Below, piece by piece: positions 16,428 through 26,070 of a stretch of 64,000 nt of DNA. Where the stretch lies: positions 1 through 64,000 of the forward strand of contig JAEUJY010000033.1 of the NCBI GenBank assembly GCA_016794525.1, written 5' to 3'. Every line of letters starts with the position of its first letter. Positions within the stretch are counted from its first letter, which is position 1. A program made the position numbers and the translations under genes. Under the pieces are notes generated by a model, which worked only from the letters and a program-made list of their open reading frames with translations, was not told the origin of the DNA and ran no database searches. The DNA comes from Myxococcales bacterium. Lineage in GTDB: Bacteria; Myxococcota_A; Polyangia; Haliangiales; Haliangiaceae.

Positions 16428-19043
16428 TCAGCGGTCGTAGTTGAAGCGCAACGTCGACGCGAACAACGACGCGCGCATCGGCAGCGGCACCGTGGGGCCC
16501 TCGGCGCGCAGCACCCGCACCGGGGCGTTGAAGTCCGGATGCATCGGGTCGGTGACCACCCGGACCGCGGCGCACGCGGCCTCGCCGTAGATCGGCGGGC
16601 ACACGACCACGGGCTGGAACGTCTGCGCGCGGAAGCCGAGCTTGTTGAGGCCGCGGCGCGTGACGCTGGGCGGGACGACGATGTGGATCGTCTGCCACCC
16701 CGGGTCGGTCGCCGCGTACGTCGCCACCGCGTGGGCGGCGCGATCCTGCGGCCGATCGTACGCGTAGAGGTCGAGGTCCCAGTAGAACTCGAGCGTCGTC
16801 GGGCGTGGCACGTAGACGTCGAGGTCGACCGACGTCGGACGGCGATCGTCGAGGAAGAACGACACCGACGTGTCCTCGAACGGCTTGTCCCGGACCCGCT
16901 GGTAACGGCGGTTGGTGATGTCGGTCGCGGCGACGGCGGGTCGGCCCTCGATCGTGACGTAGTCCCCCCATCCGTGGGTGGTGTAGACGACGTCGGCGAC
17001 GTCGCCCAGCTCGATCCGCTCGGGGCTGCGGGCCATGGCGCGCACCGCGTCGCGATCGACCAGCCGCCACACCGTCGACGCCTTGGACCGCGGCTTGATC
17101 TTGTACTTGGGGTAGCCCTTCATCGACGCGGCGTAGAACACCTCCTGGTAGCCCGGCAACCGGCCATGGTAGCGCTGCATCCGCGCGTAGCTCTCGAACC
17201 CGGGCGCGGCGTACCAGAAGACGCCATCCCACGGATCGAGCATCACGTCGGCGCTCTCGACGTAGACGTCCTCGACCTCGAGGCCGTGATCGAACAGGAG
17301 GCTGTAGGTGTGGAGGACGTTCTCGGGCGCCGGGACGTTGCGGCGATCCGACACCCAGTTGACCTCGCCCTGCATCGCGAACGACATGACCAGGCCCTTG
17401 CGCTCCCGCAGCGTGTCCCACACCCGCGTGTCGGCCGGGAACCAGTTCAGGTTGAGGCGCTTGAGCTCCAGGTTCGGCACGTAGCGCGCGATCACCAGGA
17501 TGATCAGCCCGACCACCGCGCGCGGGAACGCGCGCCCGCGCAGCAACGGACGGTGCCAGATCAACAGCGCCAGCAGGATCGGCGCGACCAGCCAGTGCCG
17601 CGCCATGGCCCGGGCCACCGCGACGAACATCTGGTTGGCGTCCTGCGCCGGGGGGCCGAAGTTCCACAGCAGGAGGCCGACGACGACGGCGGCCAGCCAC
17701 GCGCCCGGCCGCTCGCGGAGCGACGTCTTGGCCTTGCCCCAGATCGGGCCGAGCCGCTGCACCACCCACGCGATCGCCCGGCCGGCGCACAGCCAGACCA
17801 GCGGCAGGAAGAACGACAGGTAGTGCCGGTAGCCGTAGTGGTGGGAGCCGTACAGCGGCAGGACCGCGAGGTTCACCAGCACGGCGAAGCCGGTGAGCGC
17901 CGCGAGCCGCCGGACCTGCGCGGCGTGGCGGCGCTCGCCGTCGCCGACCGCCGGGTCGCTGGCGCGGTGGGCCATCGCGGCCAGCACGCCCGCCGTCAGG
18001 AGGAACTCCATCCCCCAGGTGCCGATCGTCGTCTTGAGCGTGGCCACCCACGAGGTCGTGAACTTGGCGCGGAGCTCCCCGGGCGCGCCGTCGATCAACG
18101 TCTGCAGCGTGATCCCGAAACTCGGGTCGGAGTACTTCCACCAGGTGTCGGTGCCCATCGAGTACCGCGTCCCGAGCGGCCGCTGGTAGATCGCGTTGGC
18201 CGAGAAGAACGGCTGCCCCCACTCCGACAGCGAGTGGATCACGAACGGCAGACACCACAAGAGGAGCGTGGCGACGATCAGCCCCTCGCGGCGGGCGACC
18301 GAGCCCACGGCGCGCACCAGGCCCAGCTCGCGGCGCGCGATCCACAGCCGGCGCAGCATGATCAGCCCCAGGTAGAGGATGAACGCTGACCCGATGTTGG
18401 GGCGCGCCAGGTACAGCCAGCCCAGCAACGTGCCGAGGCCCAGCGCGCGCTTCCACGACAGCTCGGCGGGCGGTCGCGCGAAGTACCCCCAGAAGGCCGC
18501 CAGGACGCCCGTCGTCAGGAGCATCATGTCGGCGTCCTTCAGGTACAGGTAGACGTAGGTCAGCGGGTGCAGCAGCGCGATCGCCAGCGCGAACACCGCC
18601 GACCACCGGTCGTTCCACACCGTGCGGACCAGCCAGTACAGCAGGACGAAGAACCCGACGAAGCAGATCAGGTTGTAGCCGAGGATCCCGACCTCGGGAC
18701 TGGTCGAGCCGGTCACCGTGTACAGCGCGGCGACCGCATAGGCGGTGAAGGGGAACCGGTCGGCGTTGACCCACCGGGCGTCGTCGAGCTTGCCGGCGTG
18801 GTCGTAGAACTCGAGCAGGAACGCCGGCAGCTCGTTGGTCGTGTAGCCGCGGCCTTCGGCGATGTTCTTGGCGACGTAGGCGGTGCGGGTCGAGTCGGTC
18901 ATCCGCACGTGGTGCGCGGTGTCCGCCGACAGGTAGTCCATGCGCCACAGCGCGTACAGCGACAGTCCCAGCACCACCAGCGCGACCACCGCCAGCTCGA
19001 TGACGCCGCGGAAGCGCGGCACGGGGGACGAAGGCTCGGTCAT
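16428..19043 (-). CDS. Large multi-span membrane protein, GT-C/GT39-like
   Basis: 871 residues. About a dozen hydrophobic spans fill the first 550 residues, with an acidic site early in the first loop after TM1 (LSADTAHH), as in GT-C enzymes using polyprenyl-phosphate sugars. The last 320 residues are soluble and would face the periplasm. It contains FFLDDRRPTSVDLDVYVP and other beta-rich segments. Start ATG 19043 is chosen over 19055: a GATATAT patch lies 10 nt upstream. Neighbours (FkbM methyltransferase, two related membrane proteins) suggest envelope glycan modification. Confidence 0.65.
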   Translation of the reverse strand: MTEPSSPVPRFRGVIELAVVALVVLGLSLYALWRMDYLSADTAHHVRMTDSTRTAYVAKNIAEGRGYTTNELPAFLLEFYDHAGKLDDARWVNADRFPFTAYAVAALYTVTGSTSPEVGILGYNLICFVGFFVLLYWLVRTVWNDRWSAVFALAIALLHPLTYVYLYLKDADMMLLTTGVLAAFWGYFARPPAELSWKRALGLGTLLGWLYLARPNIGSAFILYLGLIMLRRLWIARRELGLVRAVGSVARREGLIVATLLLWCLPFVIHSLSEWGQPFFSANAIYQRPLGTRYSMGTDTWWKYSDPSFGITLQTLIDGAPGELRAKFTTSWVATLKTTIGTWGMEFLLTAGVLAAMAHRASDPAVGDGERRHAAQVRRLAALTGFAVLVNLAVLPLYGSHHYGYRHYLSFFLPLVWLCAGRAIAWVVQRLGPIWGKAKTSLRERPGAWLAAVVVGLLLWNFGPPAQDANQMFVAVARAMARHWLVAPILLALLIWHRPLLRGRAFPRAVVGLIILVIARYVPNLELKRLNLNWFPADTRVWDTLRERKGLVMSFAMQGEVNWVSDRRNVPAPENVLHTYSLLFDHGLEVEDVYVESADVMLDPWDGVFWYAAPGFESYARMQRYHGRLPGYQEVFYAASMKGYPKYKIKPRSKASTVWRLVDRDAVRAMARSPERIELGDVADVVYTTHGWGDYVTIEGRPAVAATDITNRRYQRVRDKPFEDTSVSFFLDDRRPTSVDLDVYVPRPTTLEFYWDLDLYAYDRPQDRAAHAVATYAATDPGWQTIHIVVPPSVTRRGLNKLGFRAQTFQPVVVCPPIYGEAACAAVRVVTDPMHPDFNAPVRVLRAEGPTVPLPMRASLFASTLRFNYDR

Positions 19044-19211
19044 CGGGCGGACCATATATCACCGGCGTCCGCGCACGGTCCGGGGCGCGCCCCCTCGCGC
19101 CGGTGAATGCGCGGCGTGATCCACCTCACCGACGGGCACGGCGGCCGCCGCGGCGTCCCTTTCCTCCGCGCCGTCGGCCCCGGTCTGCGCGGTTCGTGAT
19201 ACAGGGTCGCG

Positions 19212-20033
19212 GTGCAGACCACGACGGCTCCGAAGCCCACGCTCATGTCCTGGCTCCAGCTGCGCCCCGAGTTCCACCGGGTGATCCGCCGGCTCAAGAT
19301 CGTCGAGCTCGCGTCGAAGCTGCTCGCGGTACGGCCGTTGCACCGGCGCCTGCCGGCCGGGACGCGGTACCGGGTCCGCTACGGCGAGAGCCTCTTGATG
19401 GCCGACGAGATCTTCAAGCGGCAGGTCTACCGCGATCCGTTCACCGATCGGATGGTGCGCAGCTTCGTCGACCTCGGCTCCAACGTCGGCTACTTCACCT
19501 GCTACGCGCTCGACCGCACCGGCCCCGACGTCGTCGGCCTCTCGGTGGACGCCAACCCCAAGATGGCGGACGAGACCAAGTGGCACATCGAGCAGAGCGG
19601 GCGGCCCCGGGTGCGCGGCGAGTGGGCCGTCGTCGGATTCCCGCTCGACGTGGACAAGGCGCCGTTCTTCCTCAACCCGTCGAACATCTCGGGCTCCGCG
19701 ACCGTGCTCAACCCCAACATCCCGGCCAAGGGCGCGCAGGAGGAGATCACGGTCCCGACCGTCGATCTCAACAAGACGTGGCGCGCGCACGCCGGCGACC
19801 TGCCGGTCGACGTGCTGAAGGTCGACGTCGAAGGCTTCGAGCTCAAGGTGCTCGCGACCATCCCGGCGCTGCTCGAGCGGACCAACACGGTCGTGCTCGA
19901 ATGGCACAAGTGGATCACCGATCGCGCGCCGATCGACGCCCTCCTGGCCAAGGCCGGGCTCGAGTTCGTCCACGTCGTGACCGAGGACCCACACTGCGGG
20001 GTCGCGTACTACGCTCGCCCCACGCCGCTGTGA
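19212..20033 (+). CDS. FkbM family methyltransferase
   Basis: 273 residues. S-adenosylmethionine motif FVDLGSNVGYFTCYAL near 90-105, followed by an acidic strand (VDANPKM), and the family signature DVLKVDVEGFELKVLATI near 198-215. FkbM-type enzymes O-methylate sugars or polyketides; flanking GT-C-like genes favour a glycan acceptor. Start is GTG 19212, divergent from the 16428-19043 gene across about 170 bp; its stop directly abuts the convergent membrane gene. Confidence 0.85.
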   Translation: MQTTTAPKPTLMSWLQLRPEFHRVIRRLKIVELASKLLAVRPLHRRLPAGTRYRVRYGESLLMADEIFKRQVYRDPFTDRMVRSFVDLGSNVGYFTCYALDRTGPDVVGLSVDANPKMADETKWHIEQSGRPRVRGEWAVVGFPLDVDKAPFFLNPSNISGSATVLNPNIPAKGAQEEITVPTVDLNKTWRAHAGDLPVDVLKVDVEGFELKVLATIPALLERTNTVVLEWHKWITDRAPIDALLAKAGLEFVHVVTEDPHCGVAYYARPTPL

Positions 20034-21866
20034 TCAGCGCCGGCGCGACCGGCGCACCGACAACGCGTCGTTCGCGAACACCGTCGGCGCGTCGGTCCAC
20101 CCGGGCACGAACGGGGCGGCACACACCGCACGCGTGAGCGGCGGGCACCACGGCGGCGCCGGCGGGGGAACCGACGGCGCGACGATGAGGTAGTCGAGGT
20201 CGAGCCTACCGACCAGCGCGGCCAGGCGCCGGCAGGCCCGCCGGGTGCTCGTCGTCGCCCCACCGGCCGCGACCGGCTCGACGCAGGCGACGGTCGCGGC
20301 CGAGCGCAGATCGACGACCGCGTGGCGTCGGTAGTCGACCAGATCGGCGCGATCGACCCACAGCCCGACCCGCGCCCGCCGCGGCACCTGGGCCAGGGCG
20401 TCCGCGTACGCCGCGCGCGCGCCACGCTCCTCGCGGTCGTCCGCGATCGCCAGCGCGTGCGCGCGATCGATCAGCTGGACCAGCCGGCCGTGCCACGACA
20501 GCCGCGCGGGCCCGGTCGGAAACCGCAGGGTGGCCAGGACCAGCGTGACGGCCACCAGCGCGACGACGGCGAGCGGGCGAGGCACGACGCCATCGTCCGG
20601 CACGAAGGCCGCCGCGATCGCCAGCAGCACCAGGGCGATGCCCAGCGGCAAGGCCCACTGGAGCGCCAGCACCAGTGACGGTGACAGGACGCCCGCCGCG
20701 GCGACCCCCGCGCTCGCCACCGCGATCGTCACGTCCAGCGCGCGGTTCCGCAGGTCCCGCGTCGCCAGCGTCAGCACGACGTACAGCGCGCCGCCCCCGA
20801 TCAGCCACGGCGCCCACGCCGCGGGAGCGCCGCGCACGCCGGCCGCGAGCGCCGCGCCGGCGACGCCGGCGTCGACCGCCAGCCCGCCGACGACCGCCGC
20901 CACGATGGCGGCGGCGCCGACGCCGACCCGGCGGCGCGTGCCGACCGGCGCCGCGCGGACCGCGTGGACGACGACGACGACCACGCCCGGGAGCGCGGCC
21001 CCACGCACCGCGAGCAGCGCGCCCGCGAGCAGCACGGCCGACCACGGGGTGCGGCCGGCGCGCGCCGCGCGGATCAGGCTGTGATAGATACCCAAGACCA
21101 GCGCGACGACCGTCCAGATCGGCGCGAGATCGAGCGCGACCTCCGGCAGCGACGACGCCAGCGCGACGACTGAGCAACCGACCACGTCGCGCATCGGGCC
21201 GCGCGGCAGCGCCGCGATGGCCAGCGCCACGGCGAGCCCGAGCGCGAGGCCGCGATCGATCGCGTGGACCGCCGACCAGGCGCCGAGCGGCGCCGTCAGC
21301 GTCGACACCAGCACCCCACCGCCGAGCCCCGCGCTGCGCGGCGACGACACGGCGTCCCCGAGCGAGCCGGTCGCGGCGAGCCGGGCCAGCGGCCCGAGCT
21401 GGAAGACCTCGCCGTCGAAGCACGGCCCGCGCGTCGCGCCGGCTTCACCCAGCACGTGCAGGCCGATGACGCCGATCGCGACCGCCGGCATGATCCAGGC
21501 GGGCGACGGCCGCCACGGCGACCGCGCCGGCCCGCGCGGCCGGGTCGTCCACCACCACGCGCCGCCCGCGATCGCCGCACCCAGCACCAGCCGCTGGGTC
21601 GCGCCGTCGAAACGCCCCGCGGCGGCCGCCGCGCCTGCGATGCCCATGTAGGCGGCGACGCCCCAGACCAAGGCGAGCGCCGCCGGCGCGTCGCGATCAC
21701 CAACCAGCGCCCCGACCCCGCGCCCCAGACCGTGGAGCGCCGCCGCGATCACGATGGTCCCCACCACCACCGCCAGGAGCGGCGAGGTCGGCGGGGCATA
21801 CAGCGCGAGCACGGGCGCCACGCCCAGCAGCAGCGCCAACCCCGACGCTACTCGACGGGATCCCAC
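20034..21866 (-). CDS. Multi-span membrane protein with short periplasmic tail, unknown
   Basis: 610 residues from GTG 21864-21866; codons upstream overlap the lipoprotein gene in another frame. About 14 Ala/Val/Leu-rich hydrophobic spans up to about residue 465, then a 140-residue soluble tail (GLWVDRADLVDYRRHAVVDLR, DLDYLIVAP) whose order recalls the tail of the 22432-24459 protein. GT-C-like by architecture; no motif proves transfer activity. The start overlaps the preceding lipoprotein stop by 19 bp, so the three genes form one transcription unit. Confidence 0.6.
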   Translation of the reverse strand: MGSRRVASGLALLLGVAPVLALYAPPTSPLLAVVVGTIVIAAALHGLGRGVGALVGDRDAPAALALVWGVAAYMGIAGAAAAAGRFDGATQRLVLGAAIAGGAWWWTTRPRGPARSPWRPSPAWIMPAVAIGVIGLHVLGEAGATRGPCFDGEVFQLGPLARLAATGSLGDAVSSPRSAGLGGGVLVSTLTAPLGAWSAVHAIDRGLALGLAVALAIAALPRGPMRDVVGCSVVALASSLPEVALDLAPIWTVVALVLGIYHSLIRAARAGRTPWSAVLLAGALLAVRGAALPGVVVVVVHAVRAAPVGTRRRVGVGAAAIVAAVVGGLAVDAGVAGAALAAGVRGAPAAWAPWLIGGGALYVVLTLATRDLRNRALDVTIAVASAGVAAAGVLSPSLVLALQWALPLGIALVLLAIAAAFVPDDGVVPRPLAVVALVAVTLVLATLRFPTGPARLSWHGRLVQLIDRAHALAIADDREERGARAAYADALAQVPRRARVGLWVDRADLVDYRRHAVVDLRSAATVACVEPVAAGGATTSTRRACRRLAALVGRLDLDYLIVAPSVPPPAPPWCPPLTRAVCAAPFVPGWTDAPTVFANDALSVRRSRRR

Positions 21867-22435
21867 GCCACCCCCTCGATGCGCGCGACCCGCAGCACCG
21901 CCGCGTCGCGCAGCGGGTGATGCACCGACGACACCTCGAGGTACACGTCCGACCAACCATCGAGCCGGGCCGCGGCGACCACCGTCTCGAGCGCGAACAC
22001 GCCATCGGTCCCGACCACGCGCGAGTCGAACTCGCGGCCGTCGAACGTCGCGCGGATCCGGGGCCGGGTCAGCAACCGCTGCAGGTCGACCCTCCCCCAG
22101 ATCCGCAGCCGCATGTCGCTGCCGCGGCCCCGGACCCGCAGGTGGGCCGCCGGCCCGAACCAGCGTACCGCCGGGCCGCGCGCGGCGCGGTCGAGCGGCA
22201 TCGCGGTGGCCGCCGACACGGTCGGATCATCGGCGGGCTGCGGCAGCGAACACCCGTCCTCGAACACCAGATCGGCGCGGGCCGACAGCTGCCAGAAGTC
22301 GCTGGCGCCTGCGCGCTCGGCGACGCGACGGACGAACTCGTCGCGCGCGATCGCCTCGGCGTCGAGGGGCGTCTCGCGCGTACAGCCCGTTACCATCACC
22401 GCCACGATCACCGCCCGCCACCCCGAGCCGCTCAT
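21848..22435 (-). CDS. Lipoprotein of unknown function between two membrane proteins
   Basis: 195 residues. Signal peptide with lipobox VMVTGC. The mature protein includes DFWQLSARADLVFEDGC and a C-terminal beta-sandwich-like segment (MRLRIWGRVDLQRLLTRP, SDVYLEVSSVHH). Start ATG overlaps the upstream stop (ATGA, 22432-22435). Probably a periplasmic partner of the flanking transporter or transferase-like proteins; no family recognised. Confidence 0.65.
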   Translation of the reverse strand: MSGSGWRAVIVAVMVTGCTRETPLDAEAIARDEFVRRVAERAGASDFWQLSARADLVFEDGCSLPQPADDPTVSAATAMPLDRAARGPAVRWFGPAAHLRVRGRGSDMRLRIWGRVDLQRLLTRPRIRATFDGREFDSRVVGTDGVFALETVVAAARLDGWSDVYLEVSSVHHPLRDAAVLRVARIEGVAWDPVE

Positions 22436-24459
22436 CGCCCCACCTCGCGCGGCGCGGCGAGATCGATCACGACCATCCCGTCGCGATCGAAGATCGTCGG
22501 GTAGCGCTCGGCGAGCTCGGCGAAGTTGTCGATCGTATCGACCATGTACGCGCCGACGATGCGCCAGATCTCCACGTCGATCAGGATGCGCTGCACCCAG
22601 AACGCGCGCCGGTAGAAGTAGCGCGACTGCTCGGTGCGTACGAACGCCAGGTAGCGCAGGCCGTGCGCGCGGAAGTATGCGGCCACCGCCTCGGCGCCGC
22701 GAAACGCCGGCATCCCGGGGCGGTAGCTGGCGTGGCCTGGCGTGTCGAGGTTGATGATGCGGTTGCGGGCGTAGTCCAGGTAGGCGGGCTCGTCGAGCAT
22801 CACCACCAGCGTCGCGCCGGCCGGCACCGCCGCCTGCAGCTGCCGATAGGCCGCCGCGACCGCGCGCGCCTCGCCGGCGCCGCCGCGGCTCGCGCTGACC
22901 ACGCTGTCGCCGATCACGCGGTACTTGCGCGCGGTGCTCTTGCCGGTCAGGACTAGCTGCGCGAGCAGACATGCCACGACCCAGAAGCGCCCGAGCGCGG
23001 GCGCGGTCGGTGGCCCGGGGTCGTCGTCGACGCCGGGGCTCGCGCTCGCCTCGACGACGATCACCACCGTCAGCGCCACGGCGTAGCCAAACGCGTAGCG
23101 CCACAGGTTGCGCGCGTCGGCCAGCGAGAACGCGTGGCACATGAGCAGGAAGCCCGCCGCCGCGGCCAGCACCAGCGCGAGCAGCGGCCGTCCCGGTCGC
23201 CGGTCGCGACACACGAGGAGCAGCGGCAGCAGCGGGACGACCACCCGCACCGGATCCGGATCGAGCACCACCGACACCAGGAACCGCAGCTCCTGCCAGC
23301 CGGTCCAGACGGTCGGGCTCAGGTGGATGTGCGGGTTGAACGTGCCGAGCTGAAACGGGTACAGGAACGTCTCGTTCGATCGCCAGGAGGCGACCAGGTA
23401 CGCCGCCAGGCCGACCAGCCCGCCGACCAGCGCGCCCAGCCACAGCCGCCGATCGGCGCGCAGCGCCGGCACGATCGGCCGCCGGACCCGCAGCACCAGC
23501 ACCAGCGCGATGAAGCCGATCGCGACGGGCAGGTAGTTCTGGCGCAGCGTACACACCGCCGCCGCCACCAGCCCCGCGAGCGCGAGGCGGCGCGGCGAGT
23601 GCGACGCGGCCTCCGCGACGGTCCGGTACAGCGCCAGGAACAGCGCCGCGCCCGACCAGTAGCTCGCGGTGTTGATCGAGCCGTCGGGCATCAACGCGAT
23701 CACGAGCACGACCAGCGTGCCGATGAGCCGGTCGATCCCGCGCGCCCGGAGCAGCCCGACCGTCAGGGCGATGGTGATCAACTGGCATAGCCCGTGATCG
23801 ACCAGGTAGATGTTCGCAAGCGTGCCCCGCACCCCGGCCAGCGCGCTCAGCACGGTCTGGCCCCCGAACGCGGAGAGCCGGCGGAAGCTGAACGGCTCGA
23901 TCAGATCGCCGGCATCCAGCAGCCGTCGGACGAACGGCGTGTAGCAGACGTCGTCGTCGTAGGGGTTCGCGCGCTGGTTCGCCACGGCGCCCAGCACGTT
24001 CACCAGCACCAGGCTCGCGAGCGCGATCCAGACCAACGCCGCCAGCGGATCGCCGCAGAGCCGCGCGAGGTCGCGCCCGATCGCGCGCGCGGCCGGCTCT
24101 GCGCATGTCCACTGCCGCCACGCGTAGGCCACGAAGCCGAAGCCGATCACCCCCCCGAGCGCGAGGCGATCCAGCACCCCCAGCGCCAGGAGCACACCGG
24201 CGACCGCGAGGAGGCCGGCGGTGCCCCAGGCCAGCCGGAGCCCGAGGTCGCCCTCGGCGCGCGCCGCACGGGCGACGACGTGGCCCCACCCAGCCACCGC
24301 CGCCGTCAAGAACACCAACCAGGCCGCGCCGCCCCCCACGATGCTCGCGGGCGCCGCGAGCCCGACCACCCCGGCGACCGCCGGTAGCACGATGGCGCCG
24401 CCGCGCAGGCTCCACCCGACCAGACGCGCGGTCTCGCCCGCGGGGGTCGCGCTCGGCAT
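22432..24459 (-). CDS. Large multi-span membrane protein, GT-C-like
   Basis: 675 residues. About 13 hydrophobic spans, an acidic cluster after an early span (NPYDDDVCYTPF, near 176) typical of the catalytic loop in GT-C transferases, and a C-terminal soluble region from about 520 (AAYRQLQAAVPAGATLVVMLDEPAYLDY, YPTIFDRDGMVVIDL). First gene of a three-gene unit reading leftwards. TAGCGT lies 7 nt before its ATG. Confidence 0.65.
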   Translation of the reverse strand: MPSATPAGETARLVGWSLRGGAIVLPAVAGVVGLAAPASIVGGGAAWLVFLTAAVAGWGHVVARAARAEGDLGLRLAWGTAGLLAVAGVLLALGVLDRLALGGVIGFGFVAYAWRQWTCAEPAARAIGRDLARLCGDPLAALVWIALASLVLVNVLGAVANQRANPYDDDVCYTPFVRRLLDAGDLIEPFSFRRLSAFGGQTVLSALAGVRGTLANIYLVDHGLCQLITIALTVGLLRARGIDRLIGTLVVLVIALMPDGSINTASYWSGAALFLALYRTVAEAASHSPRRLALAGLVAAAVCTLRQNYLPVAIGFIALVLVLRVRRPIVPALRADRRLWLGALVGGLVGLAAYLVASWRSNETFLYPFQLGTFNPHIHLSPTVWTGWQELRFLVSVVLDPDPVRVVVPLLPLLLVCRDRRPGRPLLALVLAAAAGFLLMCHAFSLADARNLWRYAFGYAVALTVVIVVEASASPGVDDDPGPPTAPALGRFWVVACLLAQLVLTGKSTARKYRVIGDSVVSASRGGAGEARAVAAAYRQLQAAVPAGATLVVMLDEPAYLDYARNRIINLDTPGHASYRPGMPAFRGAEAVAAYFRAHGLRYLAFVRTEQSRYFYRRAFWVQRILIDVEIWRIVGAYMVDTIDNFAELAERYPTIFDRDGMVVIDLAAPREVGR

Positions 24460-24466
24460 CGGAGAG

Positions 24467-24472
24467 ACGCTA
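24467..24472 (-). promoter_or_regulatory. -10-like TAGCGT for the 24459-20034 unit
   Basis: TAGCGT on the minus strand 7 nt before the ATG at 24459. Its TAG also stops the small open frame at 24470-24706. Confidence 0.4.
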
Positions 24473-24706
24473 CCTCACCGCCGCCGCACGACGCAACGCA
24501 GGCACGGCGCTGCGGACGAGCCCGCCACCGCCCCCGGCCGCGGCGTCGGACAGCGCCGGATCGTCGACGCGGACGCCGCCGAGGCCCCGGCCGACGCCGC
24601 CCTCCCAGCGCCCCGCGGGCGCTTCGGCTCGCGCGGGCCCCGCGAGCGCCAAGAATGTCGACGCGACGAACAGCTGCGGCACGGCCGTCGAGCAGGCGGC
24701 AGACAT
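24470..24706 (-). CDS. Possible small secreted protein (doubtful)
   Basis: 78 codons in the 384-bp space between two minus-strand genes. The first 27 residues (MSAACSTAVPQLFVASTFLA, then LAGPARAEA) look like a signal peptide with AxA cleavage; the rest is Gly/Ala/Arg-rich without a domain. No ribosome-binding site and no TANNNT box, so it may be a remnant or chance. Nothing else is seen between 24707 and 24843. Confidence 0.25.
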   Translation of the reverse strand: MSAACSTAVPQLFVASTFLALAGPARAEAPAGRWEGGVGRGLGGVRVDDPALSDAAAGGGGGLVRSAVPALRRAAAVR

Positions 24707-24843
24707 GACACCGCTCGACCGCAGGCGACATGCCGATGGATCGACTGATCCGCCGTCGACAGACCGTGGTCGAAGCTCAGATTCCTGCGCTCGCCGTGAC
24801 GCCCTCGCCTCGTCCTCAGCTGGCGCGATCGCAGCGTCGGGAA

Positions 24844-25392
24844 TCACCCCGCCTCGCCCACCGCGATCGCGACCGGCGCGTCGCGCAGCCGGGCCAGCAC
24901 GCGGCGCTCGCGGTAGGCGGGGATCCAGTCGTAGACCAGCGCCTGGATCGGGCGCCACAGGATGACCCAGGCCGAGATGGTCAGGCCCTCGCGGGCGATC
25001 GCGCCGAGGCGCGGGAGGTCGCCGGCGAGCTGGGCCAGCGACACCAGCGCGACCAGGAACAGCGCGCCGAGCGCGAGCTGGGCCAGCGCGGTGCGGCGCT
25101 CGCGGCGGCGGCGACGCGCCAGGCGGGCGAGCTCGTAGTCGAGGTGCGCGCGGTAGGCCGGGACGACGCGATCGGCCTCGACGGCGGCGGGGAACCACAG
25201 GACGACGCGCAGCGGGCCGTGGGCGAGCAGGTCCTCGCCGGCGGCCACCAGGTACTCGAGCAGGTCGGGGTCGAGGTCGCGGCTGCGGAACGGCGCCGGA
25301 TCGCGGTTGTCGAACAGCTGCTCGATCGAGGTCAGGCGGACGTCGATGCAGTGGGCGCCCGCGTCGACGCGGTAGCGCGGATGGGTGGCCAT
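24844..25392 (-). CDS. Conserved-type membrane-associated protein, unknown function
   Basis: 182 residues. A soluble N-terminal half containing HCIDVRLTSIEQLFDNRDPAPF and LLAHGPLRVVLWFP, then a basic segment (ARRRRRERR) and two hydrophobic spans (about 105-128 and 134-152) with WVILWRPIQALVYDW between the second span and the tail. The pattern suggests cytosolic domain plus hairpin anchor. Not recognised. Confidence 0.55.
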   Translation of the reverse strand: MATHPRYRVDAGAHCIDVRLTSIEQLFDNRDPAPFRSRDLDPDLLEYLVAAGEDLLAHGPLRVVLWFPAAVEADRVVPAYRAHLDYELARLARRRRRERRTALAQLALGALFLVALVSLAQLAGDLPRLGAIAREGLTISAWVILWRPIQALVYDWIPAYRERRVLARLRDAPVAIAVGEAG

Positions 25393-25420
25393 GCCGGCAG
25401 CATGCCCGATCCGCCGGCGG

Positions 25421-25983
25421 TCACCGCGCCCACAAGGACGCCAGCGCCAGCTCGATCGCGTCGAACGGCTCGGCCCGGACGACGGCGTCGCCGCCCGCGG
25501 TCAGGATCAGCACGTAGCGCGCGCCGTCGAGCTTGAACACCTCGAGAGTCTGCGCGACTGGATCGATCAGCCACACGTGGCCGACCGCCTCGCGCGCGTA
25601 GATCGGCAGCTTGCCGACGCGATCGAGCCGCGCGGTCGACGCCGACAGCACCTCGGCGACCCAGTCGGGCGCCAGCGTGAACGCCGCGACGTCGGGCACC
25701 TCGGGCATCCGCGTGCGCCGCCAGCCGGCGAGATCCGGCACCAGCACGTCGGCGCCGAGGTGCAGCTCGGGCTCGTCGAGGATGATCCACCCCCCCCCGG
25801 GCCGCCGCGGCCCTTCCAGAACGGGCCGGCGAGCTCGGCACCTAGCGACGAACGCGCGGCGGCGTGCTTCGCCGCCGGCCGCGGCGACGCGTGCAGCTCG
25901 CCGCCGACGATCTCGCCGACCACGTGCGGCGGCAGCGCCGCGAGATCGGCGTACGTCGCGGGGTCGTGCAGCGGCGGCGCCAA
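25421..25983 (-). pseudogene. Uma2 family (PD-(D/E)XK) protein, frameshifted at a 9-G run
   Basis: Two overlapping frames together encode one Uma2/DUF820-like protein of about 187 residues. The N-terminal frame reads to WKGRGGPGGG; the C-terminal frame takes over at GGWIILDEPELHLGADVLVPDLAGWR, then WVAEVLSASTARLDRVGKLPIYA. The nuclease-like acidic residues and WVAEVLS..K are intact. The break is at a run of nine C on the plus strand (25790-25798): seven or ten would restore the frame. So this is either a sequencing error in a homopolymer, a slippage site or a decayed gene. The start (TTG at 25983) is uncertain. Uma2 proteins are widespread in cyanobacteria and myxobacteria, without known function. 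Confidence 0.75.
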
Positions 25984-26070
25984 GGCCCGAGTATGCCGCG
26001 TCTGGCCGCGGACCGCCGCGCCTAGCAGCTCGTACGGCGTCGGCCCAGAGATAGCCTCGCTGGCGCTCGG

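Noticed and set aside
19056-19211. Small coding frames in the divergent gap before the FkbM gene
   Set aside because: Short, overlap both neighbours and lack start signals; the region better explains as promoters (ATATAT patch).
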